Below are positions 36,596 through 49,080 of a DNA stretch of 64,000 nt, one piece after another. Each line of letters opens with the position of its first letter. The first letter of the stretch is position 1. The translations under genes and the position numbers were made by a program. Source of the DNA: Acanthornis magna (lineage: Eukaryota; Chordata; Aves; Passeriformes; Acanthizidae). A model generated the notes under the pieces. That model had not been told where the DNA came from. It did not search any database and saw only the letters and a list, made by a program, of their open reading frames with translations. The stretch is taken from contig JAWUZG010000056.1 in the NCBI GenBank assembly GCA_036785705.1, positions 7,441,001 to 7,505,000 on the forward strand. The letters run 5' to 3'.

Positions 36596-38357
36596 ATTAA
36601 CAAAACTGTTTTCTTTATTCTTATTAAAAAATGTAATCAGGTTTATGTGAACAATATGAGGCTATTAGAGAGTAAATAGGAAAAAACTGGATTCTTTTAT
36701 AGGGAGCTCCAACTTCATTTTCCACCACTTTGAAAATGTAGGTGGATGACTTGAGGCAGTGTGCTAATCCAGTCACAGTACCAATGGGAGAGATATCCTG
36801 GGCTGCTTTAGACCTTGAAGTTATCTGATTCAGGCTCCCTCTATTGTCAGTGGAAAGAGATAGGCTTCTGACATAGTTCTTCTCTTCTAGTAGTAGGGTA
36901 ACGTTGGTAGGATTATTTCTCCCATCCTTTGCTAATTATACTGCTTCCTTGCCCTCTGGAACTTTAATGTTTGCTACGATTTTTAGATGATACCGTAATA
37001 CCAGAAATGCAAATGGTCATTGGCTGGTAGAGTGCTCGAGTTTTTACAGTATTTTAATAGCTCTGTAGGGTCAGTGATGTCAGACCAGGGATGTCTCTCA
37101 AGGTTCACTTGGTGGCTCATTTTCAGCTGAGGATGTTGGTCATGGCCTGTTCTGGTTTTGTTGTACATTACCATGACCTGCAGAGAGCACAGCAAGAAAT
37201 CACCCCAGCTTTGCTTGCTTAGGATACCAACATGAGCTGAATCTTGCTAGTCACGTTTAAGCCATCTTCTCATTGCTCCTCAGTTTCAATTTATAGTAAA
37301 TTCATGTAATTTCAGATCATACAGAGCCTTTGAAGAATGACTTTTAACCTGCCTATTAAGTGAGAATCTAATTTTGTCTAAAATGGCATTTCACAATGTC
37401 ATAGTACTCCTGAGAGACTCACATTTCGGTCTAATGTTTTACATTAACACCTATGTTTTTCATAATTGTAGAACACTATTATATGCACTTCTGATGAAAG
37501 ATCATAATTATATGGACATATTCCCAATGAACATATTTTTTTCAAAGCCATGTGAACCATACCCATTGTCATCTGTGTGGGATGGTTCCCTACGAGGTGC
37601 ACAAGCCCCTCTCATTTTCCAGTTTTGAAACAATACAGCAAAGATCCAGTCATTGCTCACACACTGTGTAATCCTTTCCTGACTGGCAAGAAAAAGAAGG
37701 GTTCTTTATTCCTTTTGAACCTTTTCTAATTCTGTGGGCTTTAACTTAATTTCAAAATGTGTAGATGGCTTTAAAATATTGCAAACTCATGTTCATCTAA
37801 TCCCAGAACAAACAAGTTTAAAAAATTCATCTGCCTGCACTAATAGACTATAATCCCTAGAATATAAGTGTTGCTCTGCTTAGAAAATAGAATGGGCATG
37901 TAACACCTCTAAACTAGGTTAGCTCTTCAGTAAAAAGCAACCTGTGCAATCTTTTAAGTTGTATGAAAATGAGAAATGCTGAACCAAGAAGCAATCTGTG
38001 TTCACACATCATGTTGTTCTTAATCACATTTTTCTCAAATATGCATTGATGGTTTTCGTACTTAAAGCTGCTGCTGTTGTTTATTTTTCAATTTCTTCAT
38101 TAATGCCAGATTCATATGGCATTAGGCAATAATTTGCTGAAGTACTGGCATATATTTTATTGCAAAATTGCAATCATGCTTGTCAATTATAAAAATGATT
38201 ACATTATATGTCCAAGTTACTTTTGCTTCATATAATTTGAAAGAAAAAGAGGGTCCCTAAATCTTCCTGCAGCAGAATAGCTGAAAAAAATGTTTCAATT
38301 ATTCATTAGTCACACTAAGATTAATAGCATCCAGTCATTGAAAAAACTGTGTCCTGT

Positions 38358-38374
38358 AACAATGTGCAATTGTT
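38358..38374. promoter_or_regulatory. inverted SOX-like pair AACAAT-n5-ATTGTT
   Basis: AACAAT (38358-38363), spacer GTGCA, and ATTGTT (38369-38374) form a head-to-head pair. Such pairs with 3-5 bp spacing are the arrangement described for SoxE (SOX8/9/10) dimer sites. The surrounding 38080-38460 block carries further CATTAGTCA and TTGATTAAT words. Function is inferred from motif geometry. Confidence 0.4.
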
Positions 38375-41300
38375 CATTACTGAAAAGGATGCAATTCTGA
38401 GAAACCCATCATTTGATTAATAAAACTTTGTGTGTCTTGAATCCAAGTTAGCAAGTTTCTACTCTGTTCCTTAAAACCCTCACAATATGATAAAAATATT
38501 TTACTGTGTATGCTGGGAATGATGCAGCCACTCCAAAGAGAGGATCATTGTCCAGGTCATTTCAAATGACAAATGTGTATGGTACATCATGGTGCATTAT
38601 GCTGTGGTAGACAGAAAATTCAGTTTATCCTAATGTTTTAGGATATTTTCAGTTTATTTGAGAAGAAGATTTACCCATTGTTCTTATTTTTCCAGTGTTA
38701 TTGTGCAAGGCTCACAGAGGTGAACACTGAAACTTTGAACTTTGTATTGTGAATTCTCTGGAGCAGCATGAGTATTCCCAGTAAAAAGCTGGAAATCTTT
38801 ACTCTGTGAGGCTGAATTCCCCAGAAGGCACTCTCAAGGTTAGCTATAAGACATCAGAGTTCCGAGCTCAGGTTTGAATGTTTGTGGCAGGTCTCAGACT
38901 ATGTTTTTTTGGTTAGGCAGTGAGTGGAACAAGCAGGTTCTGCTAATGGGGGCAGAAGATGGGAAGGGGAGAAGAAAACAGTCCTGGGGGAAGCCAGCAG
39001 GGGAAATAGTCCCTGTTTAAATTTGCTGTACTTCTGCAGTAGGTTAGTGGGCAAAGTGCAGAGTACAACACAGAGGAAAGATTTGCAGTCTAGAGCACAC
39101 AGGTAACATATGTCAGAAGAGTCCCTAAAGTTGTATGGCTCCAGAATAGTCCTGTGAAAAACTGAAGCTTAATTTACAAGGAACACCCTTTGTTGTGAGA
39201 GATCTTGTTCCATTCTGATATGTACCAGACCTAGAAAAGCAGCTGGAAGTGAAGCAGGTGTCACCTTTCTTGGGCTCACCTATAGGTAACTTAGGAACTA
39301 TATTTTAAATTGCAGACCTGTCTCTCCGAGAAGAGGCAAAGAAAAATGGAGGCATAACTTGAACTTTCTTGATGACTTAACGACGAAAATATTTGAAGAG
39401 ATCAATGTGTCGTTCTCAAAACCTGTGTCATTAATTCCTCTGTAGTGTTTAACGTTACCCAATGCTGTAGAAAGCATTACCAGGCACTCTGGCAGGGATT
39501 TTGAACTGGAACTGGGATAGATTCTGCTGCTTAGAGAAAGTACAAATGTTTATGGCTGTGGTTTTTGTGTTGTAACAAGATGTTCCTTCCCAGCCTCGCA
39601 TGGGGTTTTTTAGAAATGATGGGCTATGTGTTTACCGGCGGGAGAACACCTGAGATGGTTTGTACTGAATGTGTTCCTTTTCTCAGGAGATCGATCCACA
39701 AGATAAAGAATAAAAAGGGAAACAAAAAACTTGCAGCTGTACATTTTTTGATGTGAAAGTTTTACAGAGAAGCATACAGAGAGGACTTTTGCTCTGTGAC
39801 TTGGGTCAGCTGCAGATGAGTATTTTGGCTATGTCTTCCTAAAGACTGAAAAAGGAAGAGACGGTTCTGAGCGAGTGGTTATTATACACACGTTTACACA
39901 AAATCTGGAAATTATCCTTGCAGTCTCATCCTTCCTACTGCTAGTTTGCTGTTGGCAAAGCAGATGTTTCTCACAGGGCATTGCTTGGCTGTTTGCAAAC
40001 AGCTTTTCCCAGAGACGTTCCCAAGAGCGCGTGGGTCCTGTGCCCCAGTGCCTTTCTCCAGAAGTCCTTGGCACCTTTTGTCACCCCAACTCTCCCACGC
40101 CTTATTTGAAAGTTTCATTTCTCCTGAGTGCCTGTCTGGTTTAATTATGATAATTAGCTCTGCAACATGGGTTCCTCTATTTAAAGCTATTTAAAATTAT
40201 TTCTTGAGATATCTATAGCAGTAATGTTTAGTAACTGGCAACATGAGATTCACTACAACACCGACAGAAAAATATTCAGCATATATTAGGAGGTAGCTGC
40301 TTTTGTGGACCTAAAGCAATAAAAACTGAGGGCATGTCATGTCATTATACCAAGACAGTACTATTAAAAGATGGAAGTTAAAATTTAAATACAATTTCAT
40401 GAAATGTACTAAAATTCTTAGCCTTTTGGAAGTAGAGTATGACAGGATTTATCATTATTATCTAAATTAATACAAATTTGAAGCTTCTCTGTGTACTGGG
40501 AATTACAGGTTTTAGCAAGCCTTTTAACTAGGAGATCTGGATTCTTTTCAAGTTTCATCACTTTTACAGCATCCTGTTTAATGTCCTGCTTTCCCTCTGT
40601 CCAAGATCAGGATAATACCTCACTGTCTTGCTGGCACAAGTGAGACATTTACTAGGATGGTGAGATATTTTACTAGTGAGCAATTAGGTGTGACAAATTA
40701 AGCTCTGCAAGTACTTTGAGCTTCTCATGTGAAAGCTCCTATTGAAATACGGGCATTGTTTTTTCTGAGGTGGGATAGAAGACTGCTTGAATTTTGAAGC
40801 CCTTTAGCAAGGAAAACCAGTTCTTAACAGCACCTTTTCTATCAGCGACTTGTTAGAAAGCTTGGAACAATAGCCATATTATGGATTTTCTGTAGGACCC
40901 CTGACTTTAAGGGTGCATCATGCGATTTCAGCCTTCTGTTCTCGCTGTGTTCAGTCTCAGAAATAATGGCCTCTGTACTGTTTCCCTAAAGTCTGTATTA
41001 GAACAAAGTGTAATAACATCAGTGCTCAATTCAGAAGGTGGTAAGGCATCAGTGCCTGCAGCATTATTCACAGCATGAGCACTATATCTGGTGCTGACTG
41101 GCTCCTACTATATCACAAAGTGACAGCAAACTTGCTCGGCTACGGTTGATCTAAAAAAGCTCTCTTGAGCAGAGTCCTACAGGAAAGCACAGAAAATTGT
41201 GGTTTCTGATTTATATTAATCCAGTTTGGGTTGATGAGCTATATAACTAAATACTGTATCGGCTACTTTTAGGAGACCAACTATTTTTTAAAATTATCTC

Positions 41301-42997
41301 ACCTATTTTGAAGTATTAGGAGATGTGGTTATCAAATCTTTTCAAGATATCTTAGCTCCCAAAATAGTTCATGGGGTAGGAGTCAGCTTACCAAAGACTC
41401 TTTCTGCATATATATTGGCATAATGCAGTGGACAAACATGAAATCAAGGCTGCACTGGAATCTTCAGTGAGAGACAAAGATGGGGCCTACTACAGTTGGC
41501 ATAAATACATATTTACATATGTATTACATACATAAATACACAAGCCCGTCCTTGATCTTTCACATTTTGTCCTTTTACAGTATCACAAGGCTTCCCGATT
41601 TAGCTCCCATGAAAGCATTAGAGTCTGACATTGATTTTCGGGGGATCAGAGCAGGTACACATTATAAAGAGTGGTTCTTTCTGGTTCTGAAATGAATTCT
41701 AGAACAAAGAGTGCATATGTGCATGTCTCTGCAGCCCCAAAGCCTCTCCAATTGTTAGATTCGTGTGTGGAAGAGGAATTGGAGAGCGGGTTTAACGAAC
41801 TACCTCAGGAAAGTTGCTGGTGACTACGGTAAATTTTTGGCTTTTTTCAGGATGATATGTTCTCACCATTACTGTGAGAATTGTGTCTGCCCTTCAGAGC
41901 AATGCAGTCTGCTTGAAATTGTGCCTGGTTCCTCAGCATTGTTCCAGCATCCATCAAAACTCCTTTGATTCTATATCCTTACATTGGGGTTGGCCCATGA
42001 ACAAGTCTGTACTGTTTTCTAAAACATATTTTAGGCTTTATGTTCCAAGGTGGCAAGGAGATAAGCCTTGATTCCTAATCTAGTTCCTTAGCTGAAGGGT
42101 GCCTTCGGCTAAACTGCCAAGGAACAAGTATCAGACCACGTAGAACCCAATCCTCTCTGCCTTCTTGGTTCATGGGGACTATGGTAGAATCAAATCTAAA
42201 GGGTCCAGGGCAAACCAATTCATGACTGAAGTTCATTAAAATTGCTTTAAACCTTGGACCTGCAGAACAAGACATGATACAGTTTGGCATGGCTGAGGAA
42301 GGAGGGAGCTGTTAAGGAGAGCTACAAGAAGCAGCTGGAGGAGCTATAGGAATGTTTTGTCTCTCACACCAGTTAATTGAACAAGTTTATAGAAACCTTT
42401 TTCTTCTGTAGGAAAAAACCCTCAAATACTCTAAAAAATGACATTTCTAATTTTCTTCTGAAAGAAACAATTTCTTCTGTGTGTGTTCGTGTCCCAGTAG
42501 TCCCAAAGTCTCTATAGACAGCCAGAAGATTTATATTTGAGTGAAAGCCAGTGCATCACACACAGGAGCTTGCAAAAGTACAGTAAACATCCTTCAAACA
42601 AATTCTCATGTGCCCTGACTACAAAGTAAATGAAAAGCAATACACAGGGTTGGAAAGAAACCACATTTCTAGGTTGGTTTCAATAGACTCTTAGTTTTCC
42701 CAATGTATTAGTACTCACTCCGAGTCTGCTGCATCCTGCTTTCTCCCCCACAACACAGCTGAACTGCACTTTGTCTACCACTGTGACATTTTATGGAAAA
42801 CCAGCATATCAAGGTTTATCTTTTAAACAGTAAAAATAATAACTGTTGGTACTTGTGTGAGGTCTGGTTAATTTAATATCTTTAAATGTAGTCAATAGAG
42901 ATATAAAAATAACAGTTTTCTTGCCATGCTAAAGAAGCAGGAAAGAAAGTAGACTAAAGCAGTGTCCAGGGTGAGTTTAAATAGGCTGAGCTATATT

Positions 42998-43067
42998 GTG
43001 CCATTGATTTTTGAACAGAAATCCCCATTGAGCTCAGTGGGGATTTCTGCTTAAAAATCAATGGCGC
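42998..43067. repeat. 70-bp near-perfect palindrome, zero spacer
   Basis: Arms 42998-43032 and 43033-43067 are reverse complements at 31 of 35 positions. All four differences are transition-type, and in RNA from the plus strand three of them remain G-U pairs. The centre is GAGCTC. Pairing extends two more A-T pairs outward (TT at 42996-42997 with AA at 43068-43069). The CCATTGAT...ATCAATGG ends and the CCCCATTGAG/CTCAGTGGGG centre recall palindromic ancient amniote repeats with 'cattgacttcaatgg'-type cores. Alternatives are a miRNA precursor or a recent palindrome. It has no coding capacity. Confidence 0.75.
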
Positions 43068-43306
43068 AAAACAACACCCTCAGATTAAGATAAAAGATGG
43101 AGGATAATACTTAATTGGTGCCTCCTTGTCGGGATGGGTTTCCCCTATAGATGGAGTTGCTGCTCTTTCCATTAAACAATAGTAAAATCTGGAGGAACTT
43201 CTGTGCAAGAGGATTGTTTTTCTATCCTTTTTCTTACTGCAAATCTTAACATATATTAGATTTCATTAGTTTAATTAAAACAAGCCAGAGACATATTAAA
43301 ATATTA

Positions 43307-43321
43307 TTTTTTTTTTTTTTT
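43307..43321. repeat. T15 homopolymer
   Basis: Fifteen consecutive T in AT-rich DNA; no associated retrocopy or tail signal found. Confidence 0.85.
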
Positions 43322-45566
43322 AAAGATTTGAGGTAATGTCACTAATCTCTTTTAGGAACTAGAGTGTCCAGCCTGGGCACAGGGAGGCAGAAGAGCACAG
43401 CCCATTCAGTAGTGCTCTACACACTTTATAGACTGAGGAAAAAGCTCACATTTTTCTGAGGCATTTTCTGCACTTAGAGTCACTTCACACCCTTTAATGA
43501 ATGTATATTGGGATCTGTAAGAAGAAGGCACAGACGGGGGAATAAAGCACAGCATCAGTGCCCAACTTGCCTGTGTTGTTTCAGGAAAGCAATGGCAGTG
43601 GTGGTGGCTGAAAACTGTTCCCTTCTCCAGAGACAAAGTCTGCTGCCTTCTCCTTGGAGAAATGCAGGGCTGCTTCTCAAGAGGGCACATTTCATGTAGA
43701 GAAGAAAGATGGCCACAGCATACATTTTAGGAAAGCTAATTGCAACTTTTGTTGTTAAAAAGTGGATTAGATGATGAAAGGTCTTTCTGAAAATTCTGTA
43801 ATCAAAGAGGATAAAATAGGTCGTGTTTGAAGAAAAAAGCTCCTGTAAATGACTGACAAGAAATGAGATAAAAGCCAACAGTAGAATTCCAGAAAGAATT
43901 CTTATGACTTTTTGCCTATTCTTATCTGCTTGTGATTAAGGAAAGCAATGGTGTTTTGAATTAGAGCTGTAATTCTTCTTATTGGTCCATAGGCCAAACA
44001 AAAAGTTTGGTGACTTATTGCCAGTACAAGAAGCAGCTCTGGGCATTGCTCAGAAAAGAAATCTACTGTGGTAATGTAAATAAAGCAGAACTTACAGATT
44101 CTGAGAAAAATTTTGGCTGGAGGCTGGTCCTGCTGAAACAGATAGTGTAATCTAACTGCTCTTGATTTTTAAAAACCCAGTAAATTACTGTTCTCCTGAA
44201 AAGAAATTACAACAAATTTGATGGGAGTCATGCAGCAGTGATGGACACTTTGAGACATAACTTCACTGATTCTTGCATAGCCTAGTCAGATCTATTCAGG
44301 GTTTATTTCCATTAGAAATGTCAATCTTCTTTTCTTAAAAGAAAACATCTCATATAAAAAAGTGCCTTTCTGTCTGGTTTCTGCAACTTGAATGTAAAAA
44401 TTCAAGATTTTTCTTTCCTGAAAAGAACAGGAAAACTTGTAAAACTTAACAAAAAATAGGTATAGGCAAAAATAAAGGGGTTTTTTTATTTTTTCTCTCA
44501 GTCTTATCCATACTCTAATGCTTCAAATCATCTTAAGGGTGCATATATTGTTTAATTTATTAATACCAAGGAATGCATGTCTAAGATAGGTTTTTGCTCT
44601 GAGGACATTTTGTCTTTCCCGTGAGCAGCTCTGCCTGAGGTGTGACTGTGCTGCAGGGAGAAGCTGTTCTAGTCTTTGGCTGTATGGTTTCATTTACATT
44701 GTGTCCCATGCTGTGTATGATTTGTTTTTAACTGGTAATTGAAGAGGAGCTCATTCAATGGGAGAAAAAAATTACTTAACTATGCTTTTGACATTGGCTC
44801 TGATGCATCCCAGTTCAGCCCAAGTGAGGTGACTATTATTTGGCAGGTCTGCATATAGCTCAGCAGTGGCTGATGCAGCTGTGCCCATTTGGCACACAGG
44901 TTTTTAATTTTGTAATTGGTAGCTGGCCAATAACCACCAGTTCTGTAAGTTTTTCTTGCAGATTGGTGGGGATGGAGTGACCCAAGGCTGCTGTATATGC
45001 ACAGATCATGCAACAATCCTGGGGCTGTGCTCATCCCACTGATGGCCTTCAGGATTATAGCAGGGGAGAAGATGTGTGGTCAGGGAATAGGCAGCTGTGA
45101 GGGTTGGAATACTTGCCTGGGTTCTCTTATTTCCCTGTGTAAAGAATTGCAGCGTTCCTTTGGCTTTTAGCAGCTGACTGAAGAAACTGCAAGATATGAT
45201 AGCACATATGTGGGGTTTTCATTTTTTCCAGGGTCCTTTGACAAACCAGATGTTTTTCAGATGGTTTCCTTATGCAATTACACTAAATTTCAAGAACAGA
45301 AGATTTGTTAGTTTTGGAAGTCTAGTACAAGAATCTGAAGAGTGCCAAGGCTGTATTGTGATATTATCCAAGCAATGTGTTCAAGATGTGGTGATTAGGA
45401 TTTGTCAGTCTGTGTTGGAGGGTGCTTCTGTCCATAACAGGTCTCTAGAATGTGGTATAGACAATACTGAGTTTTTTCTGTGCTGTAGACAACAAATTCT
45501 CCACATCCTCTGAACAGGGAAGTATTTTCATCCTGCTGAATATCTCAGCAGAGCATCATTACTAAC

Positions 45567-45789
45567 AGAGGCAGGCATTGGACTTCAGGAGGCATTTCTT
45601 TATGGAAAGGGCTGTTAAACATGGGCATGGACCCACCAGGGAGGCTGTGGAGACACCAACTGTGGACATGTTCAAGAAATGACTGGATATGGCACTCAGT
45701 GCTCTGCTCCAGTTGACAAAGTGGTGATCAGTCAGAAGTTGGACTTGACCTCAGAGGTCTATTCCAACCTAAATGATGCTCTGATCATG
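45567..45789 (+). mobile_element. CR1 LINE 3' end, plus strand, 5'-truncated
   Basis: The plus strand follows a CR1 3' terminus in order. AGGAGGCATTTCTTTATGGA at about 45578 corresponds to the 'RRHFFTER' coding end, then comes ACCAGGGAGGCTGTGGAGAC and ATGTTCAAGAAATGACTGGA. AGTTGACAAAGTGGTGATCA (about 45711) precedes TTGGACTTGACCTCAGAGGT. It ends in CCAACCTAAATGATGCTCTG before ATCATG, a decayed ATTCTATG tail. About 220 bp remain. The AGTTGACAAAGTGGTGATCAGTCA variant is, from memory, typical of neoavian CR1 subfamilies. Similarity is good, so it is younger than the copy at 47.8 kb. Confidence 0.85.
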
Positions 45790-47794
45790 AAAAAGATAAA
45801 AAGGTTAATTATGCAAGGCAGTTGCTTCCTCTCATATGAGCTGTGATGACTTGAGCTGTGTGCCTGAGGCTGCCGCTCTCCAAAAGTGAGGGTAGGCAGT
45901 CGCTGTGTGCCAGAAGAAGGGGCACAACTGTGTTGTGGCACAAAACCTTCCTCAAAAGATGATGAGTTGTCAGTAAGAGGCAGAGTCAGAATCTAGAGAT
46001 CTGGATACTCCATCTGCCTGCTGCAGTTTGTGCATTAGAGAAAGATGTATATCCTTTATGTTTCAAAGGTTGAGCACTGATGATCTTGTGAGTGTTATTT
46101 ATTGCTATTGTCAGGTTGGATTAATGTCTGAAGGTGCAGCATCTTTTCTATACCTTTGTTTTATTGGAAAGAAAAGTTCCTCTAGTGACTTTGCTCTGTT
46201 CATGTTCTTTTCTTAGACTTGCTGATGCTTGTAAAAAGACCTGAAGCTGTGAAAATGCTCTTTTTAAAGTTAATTCCATTCTGAGCCATCATGTCTTTTC
46301 AAGGCTCCTCAGCACTTGAGCCCCAGGTCACAGTGCAGTGATAAAAAATATGTATGTTCATAATTAGCTTATAAATAATGCAGCGTTCTCATTCAGACTT
46401 CATCCTTTCAACATGCCCATGGATTATTGTTCTCTCTGCAGTTTAAATTTCAGAGCACTCCGTGGCCCAATTTTTCTACCATTTGGTGGGTTAATCCTCT
46501 GTTACAACGTGCTCAAAGCTCAAAGCAGTGGTGGGGAGTCTGGCCAGGCATCGTGCTTGGTTTTCATTTGTTTTTCTGTCAAGAATGTAACAGATAAATG
46601 ATATGGTTCTTGTCTTCAGGTATAAGTTTGTGTAGCTGTAGCCTGAACTGTTGATGCAGTTAGACTCATGCTTCACTTCTCTAATCTCAAAGGTTTTATA
46701 TTATAGATGGAACTAGATTGAGGTTGTTTGAGGCTGAGATGCTCTAATAGGTAGTTTAATAGAATAAAGAGTGTGAAAGGGGTACAGAGTTCACATGAAA
46801 TATTTGGACATAAAAATGAAAGCACCCTTCAGTTTCTTGGTAAACAACCCCCAATGCCTCTTAAAAGCCCTGAGAGGTTAACCCATTTGAGAGGAAAATA
46901 AAAAAAACCCAAACCAAACTTAACAACATTTATTAAAGTGATAGCTTTTCTTTGGCAGATGTTTGCTAGTCAGATTTAACAAACCAGAATTCCCAATGGC
47001 TGCTGCTAACTTGCACAGAGAAAGAGAGTACATAGCAAAATTCACCTTAATTACCACTCAGCTTATTTTTTTTGTTGAATAGGTGCTGCTGTTGCTCACA
47101 GAACATGGATCATGCTGTCATTTCCAATGGAGATTTCTGTGGCAAAAGGGCAGGAGGACAGAAAAGCCCCGTGATGAAATGCCTGGAGTTTTTTATTATG
47201 TGTCCTTCCAAAGTCAATGTGATCGCAGGGAGGGAGGAAAAAGAAAGGAATGTCCTTTCAAAAGGAAAAACTTGTAGTCTCTCTCTGCCTCCACTCCTCA
47301 ACACCTCCCACACAACACTGCAGTGCTCTGATCCCCTGGAGCTCAGTATCACAGGCACTCAGACACCATTCTATAAATACAGGAGCCCTCCTCATGCTCT
47401 GTGTGTTTACAGAACCGCTGAATACCATTGCTAGTTTTCCATCTCCTACCAGCACTGAAATGCTTTTCCTTTCCTTTTGTGTAGCTAGAAAGGCCTGAGA
47501 TCTGGTGTGGAACAGGAATGTTACTGCACACTCAGGCCATTCCTTGGCTTTGGAGGATTTGGAGGGTTACAGAGCACGAGTTTGCAACCAGAAGACTGAA
47601 AAGAAGAAATGTAAAACCTCTCATGAAAATAAATGGGGCAGATAGGGAAAGGATCCCATAAGCAATGTTCTGTTATATAAGTATCTGAAGCAGAGAAATT
47701 GTTGAAAAACTGTTTGGATAACCACAGCATAGTTAACAAAGAAGAGTTCCTGGTCAAAATTAAGGAGGTATTGGTTGAAATCCCATCTCATGCT

Positions 47795-48729
47795 GCCTTG
47801 ATTTTGTTTTATGCAGTAAACAAAATGAATAATGATGTAATGAAAGACCTGAGTGATGGAACAAGGACTAAGATTATAAGATTTTCTGGAAAAAAACAGT
47901 GGTGTGGGAGGAATAGCCAACAGTTTGCAGGACAGAATTAACATTCAAAATAGTCTTAGTTGAATAAAGTTTGGTCTGCAAAGGTAGGATAAAATTTAAC
48001 AGAGATAAATAGTGCTGTGTTGTCCCATTTACACAGATGTAATCAACACAAATAGAAGAGGAGAAGCTGCTGATTTTGGTGGATTTGTTGGTTTGGGGTT
48101 TTTTGGTTCTTTTCGAAAAAAGTGATAGGATTATGGTGGTTTACAAACTTTTCAAGAATCAGAGATCTTGTACCTTTGCAAAAACATCCAAGACAAATCT
48201 GGAATGAAAAGAGCATCTCTAAACCACACATTTCATGAGCCCTGAAAGAGACTGTAGCTATACTACACATTATAAACCTTCAGCTCTCCAGTTTGGAGAC
48301 AAAAAATGTAAAAATAAATTTGAACTGTCATTTATAGGGAAGCAAGATTTGTCTAGAAACATGAAATATGAAGAAAGATTTAAAAAATTCAGAATTTTTA
48401 AGCTGGCCGATCATCTGAGGGGAACATGATAATATTTATGTACCTAAGCATTATTACAAAATGAAGAAGTTTAAGTAGGTATTTGTGATGACCATAATAA
48501 ACAATAGACTTAAATCAGAACAAGAAAGATTCTTTAGGGAATGTTTTCTAAAGCAAGCACTCTTGGGGGAGTTTTGAAGTTTCAGTTGCTGGAGTTCTCT
48601 AGAAAGGAATGTGAAGGTGTTTTAGAAATGACAGAAGTATAATCGATCCTGCCTTGGGCAGCACAGCCATCAGTGCTGAGCAGCGACCTCCTCAAGCCCC
48701 CTGAAGCTCTCTGCTTTTATGGTTTTATG
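47795..48729 (+). mobile_element. ancient CR1 LINE, plus strand, reverse-transcriptase C-terminal part to 3' end
   Basis: Collinear but strongly diverged from an old CR1 type still abundant in turtles and crocodilians. In order: GTGTGGGAGGAATAGCCAAC (47903), CAGGACAGAATTAACATTCA (47928), GATAAAATTTAACAGAGATA (about 47988), CAGCTCTCCAGTTTGGAGAC (48281), TCTAGAAACATGAAATATGA then AGAAAGATTTAAAAAATTCA (48352-48391), GAGGGGAACATGATAATA (48417), GATCCTGCCTTGGGCAGCA (48645), CGACCTCCTCAAGCCCCCTG and a tail TTTTATGGTTTTATG. The middle (about 48040-48220) is poorly matched and may hold an insertion. Many stops and indels; no function remains. Confidence 0.85.
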
Positions 48730-49035
48730 CAGTGGTGTGGTGAAAAGAAGAGTTCTAGTCAGAGCAGCTCATCCATTTCTCTAAGACAATCTGCATTGTT
48801 CTGAAAACATGTAAGTGTCCCTTATTCCAGCACTGAATTACTAGCCAAGGGTTCATTGCTCTGTTCAGCATAATCATCGTTTTTGATAAAACATTTCGTC
48901 TCAGAGTTCCTTTGCATTTATTATTATATGATGAAAGACCAGTTTCTGGCTTAATTCCCAGATTAGCCAGCACTGTGTAATGGAGTTCCTTCAGCGTGTG
49001 AGTGGCACTAATGTGTTTGCTGTGCTGCTGTAAAT

Positions 49036-49080
49036 ATTCATAGGGAGATCTTTTGCATTATCTAGTCTGAGCACAGAGTC
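49036..49080 (-). mobile_element. possible degraded CR1 3' end, minus strand
   Basis: ATTCATAGGGAGATCTTTTG followed by CATTATCTAGTCTGAGC resembles a reverse-complemented old CR1 terminus ('atcatctagtc' core). It is only about 40 bp and imperfect, so chance is possible. Confidence 0.3.

Larger units (their letters stand above)
36596..45566. other. gene-free stretch, partly conserved-element-like
   Basis: No gene or large repeat recognised in 9 kb. The block 38080-38460 is AT-rich and packed with homeodomain-, POU- and SOX-like words and lacks repeats, which is typical of deeply conserved non-coding DNA; this is an impression, not a measurement. A T15 run sits at 43307-43321. The palindrome at 43 kb is listed separately. 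The 105-codon plus frame at 45196-45513 shows no known domain. Confidence 0.5.

Noticed and set aside
36203..36679. 158-codon plus-strand open frame
   Set aside because: It lies largely within the solo LTR, antisense to its orientation, and runs out of the LTR into flanking DNA.
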